Of a stretch of 64,000 nucleotides of DNA, positions 54,241-62,634 are shown piece after piece; within the stretch, counting starts at the first letter, position 1; the number at the start of each line of letters is the position of its first letter. The notes under the pieces are model-generated. The model made no database searches and had not been told where the DNA came from. It was given only the letters and a program-made list of their open reading frames with translations. Position numbers and translations under genes: made by a program. The stretch is taken from the NCBI GenBank assembly GCA_016716885.1, contig JADJUV010000023.1, positions 17,853 through 81,852 on the forward strand, written 5' to 3'. The stretch comes from Candidatus Trichofilum aggregatum. GTDB taxonomy: Bacteria > Chloroflexota > Anaerolineae > Promineifilales > Promineifilaceae.

Positions 54241-54846
54241 ATGGGTATGGTTGAGGAGAATCGTCAGTTAGCGCCGTCTGTTGTTGCTGAGTTGCTCAGG
54301 GATGGCATGAAGCGTGGGCAGCGACCCTATCTCACGATTACGAGTGGGAGTATGCGGCCGCTTCTTCATATTGGTGATGAAGTGCAGTTGGAGCCGGTCT
54401 ACCCGGCTGAGTTGCAGGTAGGTGACATTGTCACCGTGGTGGCTCCGGTTACGTTACTCACACACCGCTTTTACGGCTGGATAGAAAGAGAGGGTGAGAA
54501 CTGGTTGCTTACCCGAGGAGACCGGTTTCTTACCTTCGATTCTCTCTGGCATCCTGAGCATTTGGTGGGCCGTGTGTTTGCCCGGCGCCGCCAGCACCAG
54601 CGATTGCTACTGCGGGGAGAGGGGCGTAGCGGATGGATAGGACGGCATGTGGCCCATATCGCGGCCGCGGAAGGCCATCTATTTTCCCCGCCCAACACCC
54701 CAGAGGGATTGCCATCCCCTCCGTTGCCCCGCCAATCTGCATCTTCACTTCTCGTCGTTCAAATTCGACGCCTGATTTACCTTTGGATAACATTAGTAGT
54801 TGGTTTGTTGGGGAGCAAGAGCAAGTTCAGAAAAGAAAAATCGTAA
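54241..54846 (+). CDS. S26-type signal peptidase with Ser/His arrangement
   Basis: 201 residues. The catalytic Ser lies in TITSGSMRPLL, then GDEVQLEPV; the second catalytic position appears as His in LLTHRFYGW rather than the usual Lys, followed by LLTRGDRF. This is the Ser/His (SipW/archaeal-like) S26B type. A C-terminal helix (LIYLWITLVVGLL) suggests membrane attachment. It is ten bases after the C25 gene, so it may process the C25 peptidase or the RiPP product. Related peptidases are also found in PqqD/HprK-like clusters. Confidence 0.82.
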   Translation: MGMVEENRQLAPSVVAELLRDGMKRGQRPYLTITSGSMRPLLHIGDEVQLEPVYPAELQVGDIVTVVAPVTLLTHRFYGWIEREGENWLLTRGDRFLTFDSLWHPEHLVGRVFARRRQHQRLLLRGEGRSGWIGRHVAHIAAAEGHLFSPPNTPEGLPSPPLPRQSASSLLVVQIRRLIYLWITLVVGLLGSKSKFRKEKS

Positions 54847-55497
54847 TTTTGTTTGTTTACGCTAATAGGTAACGTAACGATTTGGGCTTCAGGTAGATCA
54901 AACCAATGGCTAACCGTTGGACTTGCGTTCCTAATCTGGACGAGTTCACAACTAAAGAGATCATGGCCACGAATTAAACGAATTAGCACGAATGGGAAAA
55001 TGGAAATTCGTGTCAATTCGTGAAGCGTGTCGTGAGTATCGTCGAAGGATTCGTGGCTGATCTTCTTGCTCACCGGTCAAGAAACTGACTCGTTAGGTAC
55101 AACATCTTTTCCAAGACTGCGCTTGGAAAAAAAGGTGTATACATGGATAGGAAGAACGCGGATAAAAGCTAAAGCCATCGGTGTTTCTCCTATCCGTATA
55201 TATAAGTTTTCCAAAGCCTGCTATTTATCAAAAACATCGACAATTTTTTGTCGATGTTGGCGCGTAAGTACCTAAACAGGGAACAGGAAGGCCCGTGCTC
55301 TTTCGCTCTGGGCAAAATGCATTTACTGAAAAAGGAACCATCAGGACGCTGAGAACGCTAAAGGCTGATAGAACTTAGAGATAATCTTTGCGTCTTTGCG
55401 GTGAAATGTCTTCTTTTTCAGTGAACACAAAGTTATGCCATAAGGGCGTGAGTGTTAACCTTAAACCTTTGTTGATCTTATTCTATGGGATGAGTAC
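54847..55497. other. Long intergenic region with repeats
   Basis: 651 bases without a gene. 54966-55026 has CACGAATTAAACGAATTAGCACGAATG / AATTCGTGTCAATTCGTG-type inverted repeats. 55061-55103 is a right end of the composite element (CTTGCTCACCGGTCAAGAAA). TTTCCAAG and CTTGGAAA words at about 55110-55127 form a hairpin, and ACATCGACAATTTTTTGTCGATGT at about 55232-55255 another. 55393-55425 holds CTTTGCGTCTTTGCGGTG. No promoter is certain. Confidence 0.6.
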
Positions 55498-56583
55498 ATG
55501 AAATATCTTCAAACAGTGTGGCGTTTTGGTCTAGCCCTCATAGCTCTTGGTCTTATTACGTGGATGGCAGGTTTACCTTCGGCCAAAGCATCGGTTGATC
55601 TTATCTATTTTCGAGCCATCGGGGGACAACAAGCTATCTCCCTGGAGTGGGCCACCGCCACGGAAATAGACTTTCTCGGCTTTATCATCTACCGGGGCCT
55701 TAGTAGTGATCTCGCTCAGGCTCAAACAATTGGTTCGTTGATCCCCTCTCAGGGTTTGCCGCCCGCCGGTGGGGCTGAATATGAGTATGAAGACACATCG
55801 GTTGTGGATGGGGTTCTTTATTACTACTGGTTAGCCTCGGTTGACCAGTGTGATAGTGGCGCTGGTGACTATGATTATGAAGGCCCCCGCACGGTTAGCA
55901 CTGCTGGGGGAACGACGATCAATACCCCCGTGCCTACGGTTCCGGGATCTGCTACCTCAGCGCCCACGGCCACGCTGACCCCGGCCTCTACCGGCACAAC
56001 AACGACGAATGAGCCAGAAGCAACATCTACATCTGGTTCATCATCGGCTACGGCTACGGTTGCACCGACTACGGATTCTGAACCGACCGTTGAGCCGACC
56101 CCTTCACGCATCCCAGCGGGCACATTCCCTCAACCACCTACGCCCACACGCTTTGTTTTTTCGTCCACGACCGCGGCCGCGTCAACTCCCGCTACTTCCC
56201 CTGGAACAGCAGGCTCCGAATCTAACACTGGTTCCACAGACAGTGGCAACGGGGCCGAAAACCCACCCCCCGTCGCCGCTGATGGCGGAGTCGATGAATC
56301 CACGAATTCTTCTGATACGACCCCGTTGGGTGAACAACCTGGCATTGCCGATAACTCCCCCAGTTCGACAGACCTGAACAACGGCGCCCAGGTGTTAGGC
56401 GAAGAAATTGCCGCCCAAAACCAATCAACCGACGCATTGCCACCCCCCGGTCAGACTCAAACCACCGTAGATACTGGTACGTCCCGTGTTTCCCCGCTGG
56501 CTATCATGGGTTTTTTGACGGCGGGCATCTTCACTCTGGGTGGAGTCATCACCACGGTTGTGTTGCTCATTAGAAAAGAGTAA
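55498..56583 (+). CDS. C-terminally anchored surface protein with FN3-like domain
   Basis: 361 residues. Signal helix about 10-30, then a fibronectin-III-like domain (LEWATATEIDFLGFIIYRGL, LYYYWLASVDQCDSG), a long Ser/Thr/Pro-rich stalk (about 145-310), and a C-terminal helix (about 330-356) followed by RKE. The C-terminal layout (Pro-rich, helix, short basic tail) resembles a sorting or anchoring signal, although no LPxTG motif is present. It lies between the two peptidase genes and is a candidate substrate or anchor for them; this is inference. Confidence 0.75.
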   Translation: MKYLQTVWRFGLALIALGLITWMAGLPSAKASVDLIYFRAIGGQQAISLEWATATEIDFLGFIIYRGLSSDLAQAQTIGSLIPSQGLPPAGGAEYEYEDTSVVDGVLYYYWLASVDQCDSGAGDYDYEGPRTVSTAGGTTINTPVPTVPGSATSAPTATLTPASTGTTTTNEPEATSTSGSSSATATVAPTTDSEPTVEPTPSRIPAGTFPQPPTPTRFVFSSTTAAASTPATSPGTAGSESNTGSTDSGNGAENPPPVAADGGVDESTNSSDTTPLGEQPGIADNSPSSTDLNNGAQVLGEEIAAQNQSTDALPPPGQTQTTVDTGTSRVSPLAIMGFLTAGIFTLGGVITTVVLLIRKE

Positions 56584-56669
56584 TCGGCGAGTTTGCGCCT
56601 CTTTCTTAACTGCCCCGTTTTAACAACGAGGCGTGATTATTTCTGTTTGCCACCCCATCATTCATCTCT

Positions 56670-58838
56670 ATGCCAAAACTTACTTTGAAGTCCAAACGTG
56701 TTGTGTTCCTGATCGCGGCCGCAAGCGCCACCATCTTTCTCATCGTCATTGCGGCCGCCCTTCTTTCCTTCATACGTCGCAACGATAACAATTCTCCCAC
56801 CGTCGCTTCGTTGCCCGAGGGAGCCACGGCGCAAGCCTTGCGCCTCACCGTCACCCAGACCGGCATTGCCGTGGTAACAGCCGCCCAATTAGCCCAAGCC
56901 AACCTGCCCGCCGACCCTTTGCAAACAGAAAACTTGAGTTTGACGCGTGATGGTCAACCCGTGCCCTACCTCATTCAAGATGAGGCGATCTATTTTTATG
57001 CCGAAGCCGTTACGCGCACTCTGGAAGCACCCGCTGTCTATTGGTTAGCCCCCGGTGAAGGGGTTGCTATGCCTGAAATCGCGGCCGCAGCCGATGGCGA
57101 AGGGGAAAACCGCGGCCGCGTTGCTCACACCTGGGAAGAGAACAGCATCTTCGTCAGCCTGGCCCGCTCTGACGATGTCTGGTTTGGTGAACTCCTCAAC
57201 GCGGGCGAAAGCATTGACCTGGATTTGACTGACATCCAACCGCTGGCCGAAGAAGCCACCTTAACGGTGCGCCTGTGGTCGAACAATGAGAGCGAAATTG
57301 AACCGGATCATCATTTGGTCGTCTCCCTGAACGGGGAGCAGATAGGGGAGCATTTCTGGGACGGTAAATCGCAGGAAACGGTCGCTTTTACCGTGGCCGG
57401 GGGTTTACTACAACCGGAAGGCAACACCTTAACCCTGGCTTTGCCGGGTGATACCGGCGCTTTGGGAGAGCAGGTTTATCTCGATTGGGTGCGTCTGGAA
57501 TATGAACGGACGCTTGATCTGGCGCAACAACCTCTTTTGTTCTCTAGCCAGGCCAACGGCGTTCAACTAACCCAGGCCGATGAAAACAGCCTCATCCTGG
57601 ATGTGAGCAGAAGCCAACAGCCCAGCCGAATCACGGAAATAACCGCGTCAGATGGCTCCATTCGTTTTGGCCGCCCTAGTGCGACGGCCCGTAATGCTCA
57701 GTACGCGGCCGCGAACCCCGCCCAAGCCATCCAACCCCTCATCACCATTGCCCCCACCTGGGAATCTTCCTTAACCGACGCAGCCGCCGGAGCCGATTAT
57801 CTGGTCGTTTACGCCAATGAAGCGGACTTTTTAGAAACCCTACAACCGTTACTGGATTACCGGCAAAGCCAGGAGATGCAGGTGCGGGCGGTTGATGTGA
57901 TGCAGGTTTATGATGAATTTAGCTATGGCCGACCGACTTCAGAGGGAATACGCGAATTTTTGCTGACCGCGGCCGCGACCTGGAACCCGGCTCCCCGTTT
58001 CGTTTTACTCGTTGGCGATGCCTCCTACGACTTCAACAACTACACCGCCGGTAAAAACCAAGACATTCTGCCCACCCATCTCGTATTCACTGAGTTCATG
58101 GGCTTTGTCGCCAGCGATACCTGGTTTGTCATCCCGCCTGATGGCTCACTGGCCCCCCAGATGGCGATAGGCCGTTTTCCGGCCCAAACTGCTGACCAGC
58201 TCGAAACGATGGTGGCGAAAACGCTTATCTACGAACGGGAAGCCGATCCCGCATGGTCTGGGCGTGCTCTGCTGGTGTCTGATGATGAAGTGTATTTTGA
58301 CACGACTTCAGACGCCCTGGCCGTGAGCCTGACTGATTCCGGCTTCGATCCGCAGAAGCTCTATATGACCGAAAAAGAGGACATCCACGAGGATATTATG
58401 ACCGCCATCAACGATGGGGTGGGGTTGGTGAATTATGTGGGGCACGGTAGTGTGGAAGTGTGGGGCGATGAGCGGGTGTTGCAGGCTGAGGACGCGGCCG
58501 CGCTCCGCAATCGCGGCCGCTTTCCCATCTTTACCACGTTCACCTGCCTCAACGGTTACTTCAACCACCCTGATGTGGACGCCCTGGCCGAGACCCTGCT
58601 CACCGCGCCCAATGGTGGCATCGTAGCCGCCATCGCTCCTTCTAGCCGCACCACCACCTACCAACAATTCCAGGTGGCCGATATTTTCTTCGCCCAACTA
58701 CTCACTGGGCAGGTCACGACCCTGGGCGAAGCGTTACAAATCGCCAAACAAGAAAACGCGGAAAACAGCAGTGCTCGTGATGTTATCTACAGCTACAACT
58801 TGCTGGGTGATCCCGCGCTCCACTTCCATCTCCCCTAA
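56670..58838 (+). CDS. Gingipain-type C25 cysteine peptidase
   Basis: 722 residues, intact frame. N-terminal membrane helix (about 10-35) then beta-rich domains and the C25 catalytic domain. His 592 in LVNYVGHGSVEVW and Cys 626 in TFTCLNGYFNHP form the dyad, 34 apart. Segments RFVLLVGDASYDF and RALLVSDD are typical of gingipain-like folds. No T9SS sorting domain exists, as expected outside Bacteroidota; it looks membrane-anchored at its N-terminus. It contains eight GCGGCCGC copies, unlike the RiPP operon 6 kb upstream. Confidence 0.87.
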   Translation: MPKLTLKSKRVVFLIAAASATIFLIVIAAALLSFIRRNDNNSPTVASLPEGATAQALRLTVTQTGIAVVTAAQLAQANLPADPLQTENLSLTRDGQPVPYLIQDEAIYFYAEAVTRTLEAPAVYWLAPGEGVAMPEIAAAADGEGENRGRVAHTWEENSIFVSLARSDDVWFGELLNAGESIDLDLTDIQPLAEEATLTVRLWSNNESEIEPDHHLVVSLNGEQIGEHFWDGKSQETVAFTVAGGLLQPEGNTLTLALPGDTGALGEQVYLDWVRLEYERTLDLAQQPLLFSSQANGVQLTQADENSLILDVSRSQQPSRITEITASDGSIRFGRPSATARNAQYAAANPAQAIQPLITIAPTWESSLTDAAAGADYLVVYANEADFLETLQPLLDYRQSQEMQVRAVDVMQVYDEFSYGRPTSEGIREFLLTAAATWNPAPRFVLLVGDASYDFNNYTAGKNQDILPTHLVFTEFMGFVASDTWFVIPPDGSLAPQMAIGRFPAQTADQLETMVAKTLIYEREADPAWSGRALLVSDDEVYFDTTSDALAVSLTDSGFDPQKLYMTEKEDIHEDIMTAINDGVGLVNYVGHGSVEVWGDERVLQAEDAAALRNRGRFPIFTTFTCLNGYFNHPDVDALAETLLTAPNGGIVAAIAPSSRTTTYQQFQVADIFFAQLLTGQVTTLGEALQIAKQENAENSSARDVIYSYNLLGDPALHFHLP

Positions 58839-58867
58839 GGGTTCGTAAAAATGTAACTTCCCGGTTC

Positions 58868-58901
58868 AGACCTGACAGGTTTTCGGAAACCTGTCAGGTC
58901 T
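58868..58901. repeat. 34-base hairpin repeat, copy 2
   Basis: AGACCTGACAGGTTT-TCGG-AAACCTGTCAGGTCT, a perfect 15-bp stem. It differs by one loop base from the copy at 24550-24583. Downstream at 58969-58995 is a 27-base word shared exactly with 42708-42734. Confidence 0.9.
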
Positions 58902-59021
58902 TAGCGGTTGAAGAAAAGAAGCCACGAATTGCCTCGCTCCAAGCTTCGAATGACACGATTCACATCTTCCCATTCGCCACTCGCAAACTCGCCACGATTG
59001 CCCGCTGTTGGGCGACGGGGA

Positions 59022-59777
59022 TCAGTTGATGAAGTAGAGGATGGAGACAATGATGCCGATGGTGACGACGACGCGGCGCAGGGTAATGGGTTTAATGCGC
59101 CCGGCCAATTTGCCGCCAATGACGCCCCCCAGCAACGCCCCCACGGCCATGACCGCGGCCGCAGACCAGACCACCTGCCCGGAGAAGAGGAAAAAGATCG
59201 CGGCCGCGACGTTGACACTAAACGCCACGGCCTGTTTCAAGGCATTGAGCCGGGTCAGGTTGTCGGTTAGCACCAACCCCAGCACCGCCAGCACAATCAC
59301 ACTCAGCCCCGCCCCGAAATAACCCCCATACACCGAGGCTAACCCTACCGGCAACATGGCCCAGGCTTCGGACGCGGCCGCGTGTTCCCCTTGCCGCTTC
59401 TTTACCCAGTTCCGTACCGGGTCTTGCACCGCCAGCAACAGGGATGCCCCCAAAATGAGGAAGGGAACCAGCGCCCGGAAGACGCGTTCGCCCGTGTTGA
59501 GGAGCAATAAGCCACCCAAGATGCCGCCCAGGACACTGGCCGGGACGAGAAACAACAGTCGTCGCTCTTGTCCTTTGAGGTCTTGCCATTGGGCCATCGT
59601 GGCGCCCAGGTAGCCAGGGGTCAGGGCCACGGTGTTGGTAATACTGGCGGCTACCGCCGGGATGCCCACGGCGGTCAGGGTAGGAAAGGTGATGAGGGTT
59701 CCCCCACCAGCGATGGCATTGACGGCGCCCGCGGCCGCGGCCGCGAGGCCAATCAGCAAAAATTCAATCAAGGTCAT
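59022..59777 (-). CDS. TauE/SafE (TSUP) family permease
   Basis: 251 residues, eight or so hydrophobic helices, with NAIAGGGTLITFPTLTAVGIPAVAASITNTVAL near the N-terminus and a second repeated GAGLSVIVLAVLGLVL half, as in sulfite/organosulfonate exporters of the TSUP family. Substrate unknown. The ATG at 59777 is chosen; the extra residues from 59837 are not hydrophobic. Two overlapping GCGGCCGC copies lie at 59731-59744. Confidence 0.88.
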   Translation of the reverse strand: MTLIEFLLIGLAAAAAGAVNAIAGGGTLITFPTLTAVGIPAVAASITNTVALTPGYLGATMAQWQDLKGQERRLLFLVPASVLGGILGGLLLLNTGERVFRALVPFLILGASLLLAVQDPVRNWVKKRQGEHAAASEAWAMLPVGLASVYGGYFGAGLSVIVLAVLGLVLTDNLTRLNALKQAVAFSVNVAAAIFFLFSGQVVWSAAAVMAVGALLGGVIGGKLAGRIKPITLRRVVVTIGIIVSILYFIN

Positions 59778-59841
59778 TTCAATCTTCCGGTAATATCTGC
59801 ATGGTGCAGAAAGAGTACGATAATGAAAAGGCACCACCCGC

Positions 59842-60603
59842 TCAATCAGCTACAAAACCTTCGGGTAAGAGCAATTCTACAGTAAATGACATAGATTCAA
59901 TCCAGGCTTGCTCCCCGACAACCAGATTTCCCAGCACCAAATCCGTAATCGTTAGCGTTCCCCTGGCTTTGGGAATAGCCCAGATGATATTCATTGCTTC
60001 TTCCGGTGTGAGATTGTCACACATATTCCAGAAACGACATGAATGAGCCTGCCAAGCAATTTGGTACTCTTCTTCCGATAATAAAAACTGGAACCAACGT
60101 GTTTCTTGGGGAGCGTTTACACTACCGTCGTTTGGGCCGGTGTTATCTTCATTGCGGAAATGCCACCCCTCAATGAGGCCGGAGTTTGTGCCATGAAATG
60201 GGGGCGTGACAATGCCAACATAACTGGGTTTTTGATATGCACATCCATCTTCTGTATTAGCCATGATGCTGATCCACCAGCCGGTAGCCTCTGTAAGAGA
60301 GTCAGGCAATAAACAAAACAAAAGGGATTGAGTGATTTCTTTCTGGTATGTTTCCCCTTGAACTACCTGTCCGATAAAGGTAAAAGGAACTGGGTTTTCG
60401 ATATTGGGAAAATAGGTGTCGCCGATTTGGCGGGTGGGTTCAGGTGTAGGAGTTGGCTCTGGTGTTACGGTTGCTGGTGGGGAAGCAATAACAGTGGAAG
60501 AAACATTGGTTGTGGTGGGCGTGGTGGGTAGACATGCAGTCAACAGCCCAACGAGTAACAGGTAAAGAAACAAAGAGAAAGGATCGCGGCCGCGTGCCCT
60601 CAT
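59842..60603 (-). CDS. Lipoprotein of unknown function
   Basis: 253 residues with a lipobox LLTAC (Cys 24), a Thr/Pro linker (to about residue 55) and a globular domain with Trp/Cys pattern (WWISIMANTEDGCAY, WHFRNEDNT, CRFWNMCD). It should be anchored outside the membrane. No family is recognised. It is just two bases from the stop of the HD-domain gene upstream on the same strand. Confidence 0.7.
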   Translation of the reverse strand: MRARGRDPFSLFLYLLLVGLLTACLPTTPTTTNVSSTVIASPPATVTPEPTPTPEPTRQIGDTYFPNIENPVPFTFIGQVVQGETYQKEITQSLLFCLLPDSLTEATGWWISIMANTEDGCAYQKPSYVGIVTPPFHGTNSGLIEGWHFRNEDNTGPNDGSVNAPQETRWFQFLLSEEEYQIAWQAHSCRFWNMCDNLTPEEAMNIIWAIPKARGTLTITDLVLGNLVVGEQAWIESMSFTVELLLPEGFVAD

Positions 60604-60604
60604 C

Positions 60605-61159
60605 TCACCCCCCTATCCACTCTTTATAAGCCGTAATCTTCTGTTGCAATCGGGCTGCCAAAAAGGGGCTGGCTGCCCCTATCGCCTCAAGAATTTCTTC
60701 AGCCTCATCGCCATAGGCAACGATTTTTTCATCGGTCCAATGCGGGGGTGTGGGCCGGTGCAGGTTGGTGATGCGGTCAGCCAGTTTGATCATCCAGATG
60801 ACGGGCGGCTGTTGTTGGATGCGGTGCAGGCTGTCGGCCATCTTTTCAGCTTTGGGCAATGCTTCGTTCTTGGTCAACGCCAAAACACCATCCGCTACCG
60901 CTTGCCCAAACTCCCCTTTGATCTGCTCATAGGTGATGTCGGTATCTTCGATGACATCATGGAGCAGGGCACATGACACGCCCAATTCTTCGTCGTGCCC
61001 CGGTTCGGCACGGAAGGCGGCGATGAGTTCCATGCAGACGAAGGTGAGGTGCATGGTGTAGGGCAGGGTGGTTCCGGTGATGGTTTGGCCGTGATGGGCC
61101 GCGCCGCGAACTTATATCGCCTTGATATACCCTTCCTGTGTCCACTGAGTTTGGGTCAT
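60605..61159 (-). CDS. HD-domain protein, frame disturbed near its start
   Basis: The open core (60605-61054) has the HD motif LLHDVIEDTDITYEQI and KLADRITNLHRP, similar to RelA/SpoT-type HD hydrolase modules. Upstream, the sequence MTQTQWTQEGYIKAI is in the same frame (ATG 61159), but a TAA interrupts at about 61114. Two compensating indels near 61095-61115 would restore FAARAHHGQTITGTTLPYTMHL, a normal N-terminus with the metal-binding His pair. About 184 residues restored. Substrate (for example ppGpp or a nucleotide) is not known. Two bases before a lipoprotein gene. Confidence 0.72.
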
Positions 61160-61174
61160 AACACTCTCCTGTGG

Positions 61175-61573
61175 CTAAACAAACACCGCTGGCGACACAT
61201 GAAACCGTTCTGCCAACGCCCGCACCTGCCGGATATTCAACTCCCGCTTGCCGTTCAATATCTCCGACACCACCCCTTGCGAGCCAATTTCAGGTAAATC
61301 AGATTGGGTAAGTTGATGTTCGGCCATGAAAAAACGGAGCATGTCGGCCCCGGTGCTGGTGGGCATAGGGTAATGCGTCGCCTCATATTCTCGAATGACT
61401 GTGCCTAATGTGTCTAATAAACCGTATAAAGGATGGTCTTCATCCGTGCCGATTTCATCGAGCAAATGGTTGAGGTGTTCAATCGCATGGTCATATTCGG
61501 CTTCATTCCGAATCGTGAAAAGTGGGGCGATGGGTTGCCAGTGGATTTCAATTTCTTTCGTTAAAGCGGTCAT
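61175..61573 (-). CDS. higA: Antitoxin HigA-like protein
   Basis: About 133 residues, starting at ATG 61573, which overlaps the toxin stop (ATGA). The C-terminal helix-turn-helix (LTQSDLPEIGSQGVVSEILNGKRELNIRQVRAL) is of XRE type. The long acidic N-terminal part, ending STGADMLRFFMAEHQ, matches the HigA2-like type. It should bind and neutralise HigB and repress the operon via the palindrome at 61872-61886. Confidence 0.85.
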   Translation of the reverse strand: MTALTKEIEIHWQPIAPLFTIRNEAEYDHAIEHLNHLLDEIGTDEDHPLYGLLDTLGTVIREYEATHYPMPTSTGADMLRFFMAEHQLTQSDLPEIGSQGVVSEILNGKRELNIRQVRALAERFHVSPAVFV

Positions 61574-61859
61574 TTTTTCCACGCTCCTTTGTCATATTCA
61601 CGATGCGTGAGGACATGTCGCACATAAACTTTGCCGCGATTAAAGTGGATGGAAGCAATGAGGCGATACTTGCTTGCCCCAATAAGTTGAAAACGACCAA
61701 ATCTCCCACTTTGTCAGCAGATGGGAATGTCAAACGTAGCTCATCAAAACTGGTAAAGGTGGTTTGCTCGACAATTTTGAACCACCTGGATAATGGGCTT
61801 TCACTGTCAGGGTATTGTTCCCAAAAATCCCGCAAGGTTTTCCGTGAAATGACGTGCAT
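61570..61859 (-). CDS. higB: Toxin HigB-like mRNA interferase, frameshifted
   Basis: The frame from ATG 61859 gives MHVISRKTLRDFWEQYPDSE and FDELRLTFPSADKVGDLVVFN, typical HigB. At a G4 run near 61685 the frame changes and resumes as ASKYRLIASIHFNRGKVYVRHVLTHREYDKG, ending WKK with stop 61570. About 96 residues restored. HigB cuts mRNA on ribosomes; the restored C-terminus contains the usual basic His-x-Arg segment. If the shift is real the toxin is dead; homopolymer error is likely. The antitoxin start overlaps its stop. Confidence 0.78.
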
Positions 61860-61871
61860 AAGCAAAAGTGT

Positions 61872-61886
61872 ATCTCGTTTTGAGAT
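61872..61886. promoter_or_regulatory. Candidate HigA operator
   Basis: ATCTC-GTTTT-GAGAT inverted repeat 13 bases upstream of the toxin ATG, in the position expected for HigA autoregulation. The spacing suits a small dimeric repressor. Confidence 0.5.
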
Positions 61887-62005
61887 GATTAGGCTATGCC
61901 ACTGCGGCCGCGTCCAACAATCGCCCCCTTTCCACCCAGTAACCGTACCCGCCCTATGCTACAATCCGGGCAGATTATTTTCCCCACCGCACCGGAGTAG
62001 CTTCC

Positions 62006-62634
62006 ATGAAACCCAAAACGATCTGGCTCTTTTTATTTTGCCTTTGGCTTGTGGCTTGTACTGATTCTGTTCCTGAACCTACGGCAACCTTAACGCCTCG
62101 GCCTACTTTTACGGCAACGGCGTTACCGGCTACCGCCATTAGCCAGGTAACGGCAACCACCACGCCCCCACCAACCGCCACCTTGACCCCCGTTCCCACC
62201 TTCACCCCCCTACCCAAACACCCATCCCCACCCGCAAACCCACCATCACCCCTTCACCAACTCCCGCCCCAACGGCTACCCCTTTGCCGCCGGTACTGAT
62301 TCCCGTCAATGTCTCTTTGCCGACCAATGGGGCGGTGATTCAGCCGGGGAATGTGGGGCAGTTGCAGGAAGTGGCCCGCCTGGGGTTGGGTAAGGCGATC
62401 CAGGTGGCGTATGCCCCGGATGGGAGCCGGGTGGCGGTGGCGACGCCGTTAGGGGTGTATTTTTATGACACGGCGACGTATCAGCAGGTGGGGTTCATCG
62501 CGGCCGCGAACCAACTCTACACCATCGCCTTCTCCCCCGACTGGCAAACCCTGGCCCTGGGGACAAAACTGCCAACGCGCCAGATTCAAGTCGAACTGCG
62601 CCGCCTGCCGGCTGGGAATTGCTTCACCAGTTAG
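62006..62634 (+). pseudogene. N-terminal part of a WD40 lipoprotein, frame interrupted
   Basis: From ATG 62006: signal with lipobox LVAC (Cys 18), then a Thr/Pro-rich linker. Near 62210 the frame slips; the continuation (62284-62634) gives LIPVNVSLPTNGAVIQPGN and a WD40-like blade (AIQVAYAPDGSRVAVATPLGVYFYD, YTIAFSPDWQTLALG). Another slip near 62620 leads into the next entry. The shifts are at C/A-rich runs. Confidence 0.72.

Noticed and set aside
58971..59021. Continuation of the TSUP gene downstream of its stop
   Set aside because: The stop at 59022 is at the expected length; sequence beyond is repeat-derived.
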